Of a DNA stretch of 23,650 bases, positions 22,580 through 23,650 are shown piece after piece. Below the pieces are notes generated by a model. The model was not told the origin of the DNA. It did no database searches and saw nothing but the letters and a program-made list of their open reading frames with translations. Both the position numbers and the translations under genes were made by a program. Every line of letters begins with the position of its first letter. Position 1 is the stretch's first letter. Source of the stretch: an uncultured Clostridia bacterium (lineage in GTDB: Bacteria > Bacillota > Clostridia > TANB77 > CAG-508); NCBI GenBank assembly GCA_949045875.1, contig CARPYP010000012.1, forward strand, positions 26,353 through 50,002, given 5' to 3'.

Positions 22580-22966
22580 TTAACTATTTGACCTCTTCAT
22601 TCGATATTGTAAAAGTTTTTGTTTTCTGGCTTCATTAGATTTCTTTAAATCAGCTATTTGTTTATCATATAATTTATTTAATGCACTTATCTGGTCTATA
22701 GATAAATCTTTTTCATCTATTTTACCATTTCGATATTCTTTTTGAAGTTTTAATATCTCTGTTTCTTCTGTTTCTATATTTTTTAGTTCTTTAATAAAAG
22801 TATTAGCATTTTTCATTTTATTAAATTCATCATTTGGCTCTACTGCTAATACCTCTTCATTAATATCTTTCTTTTTAAAAATATTTACAAAAAATTGTTC
22901 AATTTTATAGAATATCCCTTTAATATTAATTTGTATTAATGATTTATCCTTTGAGTTTTCATTCAT
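22580..22966 (-). CDS. Unrecognised 128-aa charged, coiled-coil protein
   Basis: I do not recognise this protein. The first part has a short amphipathic or membrane-skimming stretch (IKGIFYKIEQFFVNIFKKKD), and the rest (about 50-120) is rich in K and E in a heptad-like pattern, probably coiled coil, ending in a basic RKQKLLQYRMKRSNS tail. GGAG lies within the end of the upstream gene, 9 nt before the ATG, and the two genes are 4 bp apart, so they form an operon. Confidence 0.7.
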   Translation of the reverse strand: MNENSKDKSLIQINIKGIFYKIEQFFVNIFKKKDINEEVLAVEPNDEFNKMKNANTFIKELKNIETEETEILKLQKEYRNGKIDEKDLSIDQISALNKLYDKQIADLKKSNEARKQKLLQYRMKRSNS

Positions 22967-22970
22967 AACA

Positions 22971-23477
22971 TTATTCTCCTATAATTTGACCTTCTTTTTG
23001 TCTTTTTACTAATGCTTCTGCTTCTGCAATTTTTCTTTCTTCTGCTTCTAGCTTTGACAATTGTTCCTCTTTTTCTGAAAGTCCTAGTGTATCTAATATA
23101 ATAGATGGATCTTGATATTCTTCATCTATTACAAAATCAGCTCTAATTGAATCAGCAAAGTTTCTTATGTTACCACTTTCAAAGTCTATATTTGCTATTT
23201 TACAGTTACGGTTAACTATTTCAGATGCTCCATTTATACTTGTACAAATCAATTTACCATCTTGTCCCTTTTTCCAGTTACATTCAATATGCATATTATC
23301 ATGTGCTACTGTACACTTTTTTTGAAATAGTTCAAACTTTTTTCTTAAATCATCATTTGATGTTATTTCAGTATCGTTTAGTATATCTTTCAAAGATGCT
23401 CCTATAGCTCCAACACGCAAATCTTTAATTGTAGTTCCATCAGCAGTAATTGCCTCTACACTTATACGTTCAAGCAC
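22971..23477 (-). CDS. Unrecognised 168-aa protein, possibly missing its 5' end
   Basis: The frame starts at a GTG (23477); GGAG lies 13 nt upstream, a poor distance. The middle has two cysteine residues (KKCTV and HIECNWKK), the C-terminal part (about 125-165) is a glutamate-rich helix. Upstream of the GTG the frame stays open to a TAG at 23541 and reads KKLIQAKCTEW; LIQAKCTECG is a common start of clostridial zinc-ribbon proteins, so the gene may have lost its normal ATG and first cysteine pair. Function unknown. Confidence 0.6.
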   Translation of the reverse strand: MLERISVEAITADGTTIKDLRVGAIGASLKDILNDTEITSNDDLRKKFELFQKKCTVAHDNMHIECNWKKGQDGKLICTSINGASEIVNRNCKIANIDFESGNIRNFADSIRADFVIDEEYQDPSIILDTLGLSEKEEQLSKLEAEERKIAEAEALVKRQKEGQIIGE

Positions 23478-23608
23478 ACTTGCAGTTTTACTCCATTCAG
23501 TACATTTAGCCTGTATGAGTTTTTTTCGCTGGGGAATTCCCTAGATTTCAATATTTTTAAGCTCTAAGTTATAATTTGATTCCAATTTTCTTGATTTAAA
23601 CTATATTC

Positions 23609-23637
23609 AGTTTACTATATTTTTTATTAAAGTTCAA
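23609..23637 (-). promoter_or_regulatory. Weak promoter candidate of the last operon
   Basis: On the minus strand TTGAAC (23632-23637), 17-nt spacer, TAAACT (23609-23614). It is in the right place for the 168-aa and 128-aa genes but both boxes are imperfect. Confidence 0.3.
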
Positions 23638-23650
23638 CCTTAATAAGCCA

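Overview
This is a low-GC, AT-rich chromosomal window from a Firmicute, most likely a member of the Clostridia. The main reasons are a zinc-type (61 aa) S14 inside an S10/spc ribosomal protein cluster, spoVG behind what looks like a sigma-H promoter, intergenic hairpins ending in T-runs, strong AGGAGG-type ribosome binding sites, tRNA genes that encode their CCA ends, and the standard genetic code. I cannot name the species.

Layout. From 74 to 7796 sixteen ribosomal protein genes run on the minus strand (rpsJ, rplC, rplD, rplW, rplB, rpsS, rplV, rpsC, rplP, rpmC, rpsQ, rplN, rplX, rplE, rpsN, rpsH). They are fed by a near-consensus promoter at 8270-8298 through a leader of about 470 nt that is rich in potential RNA structure. 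Several gaps in this operon are unusually wide and carry hairpins: rpsN-rpsH has 305 bp, and rplN-rplX, rpsQ-rplN and rpmC-rpsQ have 100-130 bp each. Some of these hairpins recur elsewhere in the window. Divergent from this operon is an unrecognised 140-aa gene (8494-8916), followed by convergent spoVG and then divergent murC.

From 10996 to 20870 the genes are again on the minus strand. In transcription order they are: a small membrane-anchored protein; a fused ABC transporter ATPase-permease followed by topB; a calcium/cation antiporter; and then a regulatory cluster made of an ECF-like sigma factor with two C-terminal membrane helices, a membrane-anchored DUF4362-like protein, an OmpR-family response regulator and a Bce-type histidine kinase. 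The cluster looks like an envelope-stress signalling unit (inference).

From 20945 to 21230 lies a two-tRNA unit (Gly-TCC, then a CAU-anticodon tRNA) with a consensus promoter and a hairpin after it. It is followed on the plus strand by three small genes of unknown function (21363-22350), then a possibly frameshifted small gene, and two minus-strand unknown genes (22580-23477), the first of which seems to have lost its normal 5' start.

The most interesting material is (1) the recurring hairpin families in and around the ribosomal protein operon, including a pair whose core helix changes sequence but keeps pairing, (2) the long structured S10 leader with an 11-bp long-range helix, and (3) the membrane-tethered sigma factor operon.
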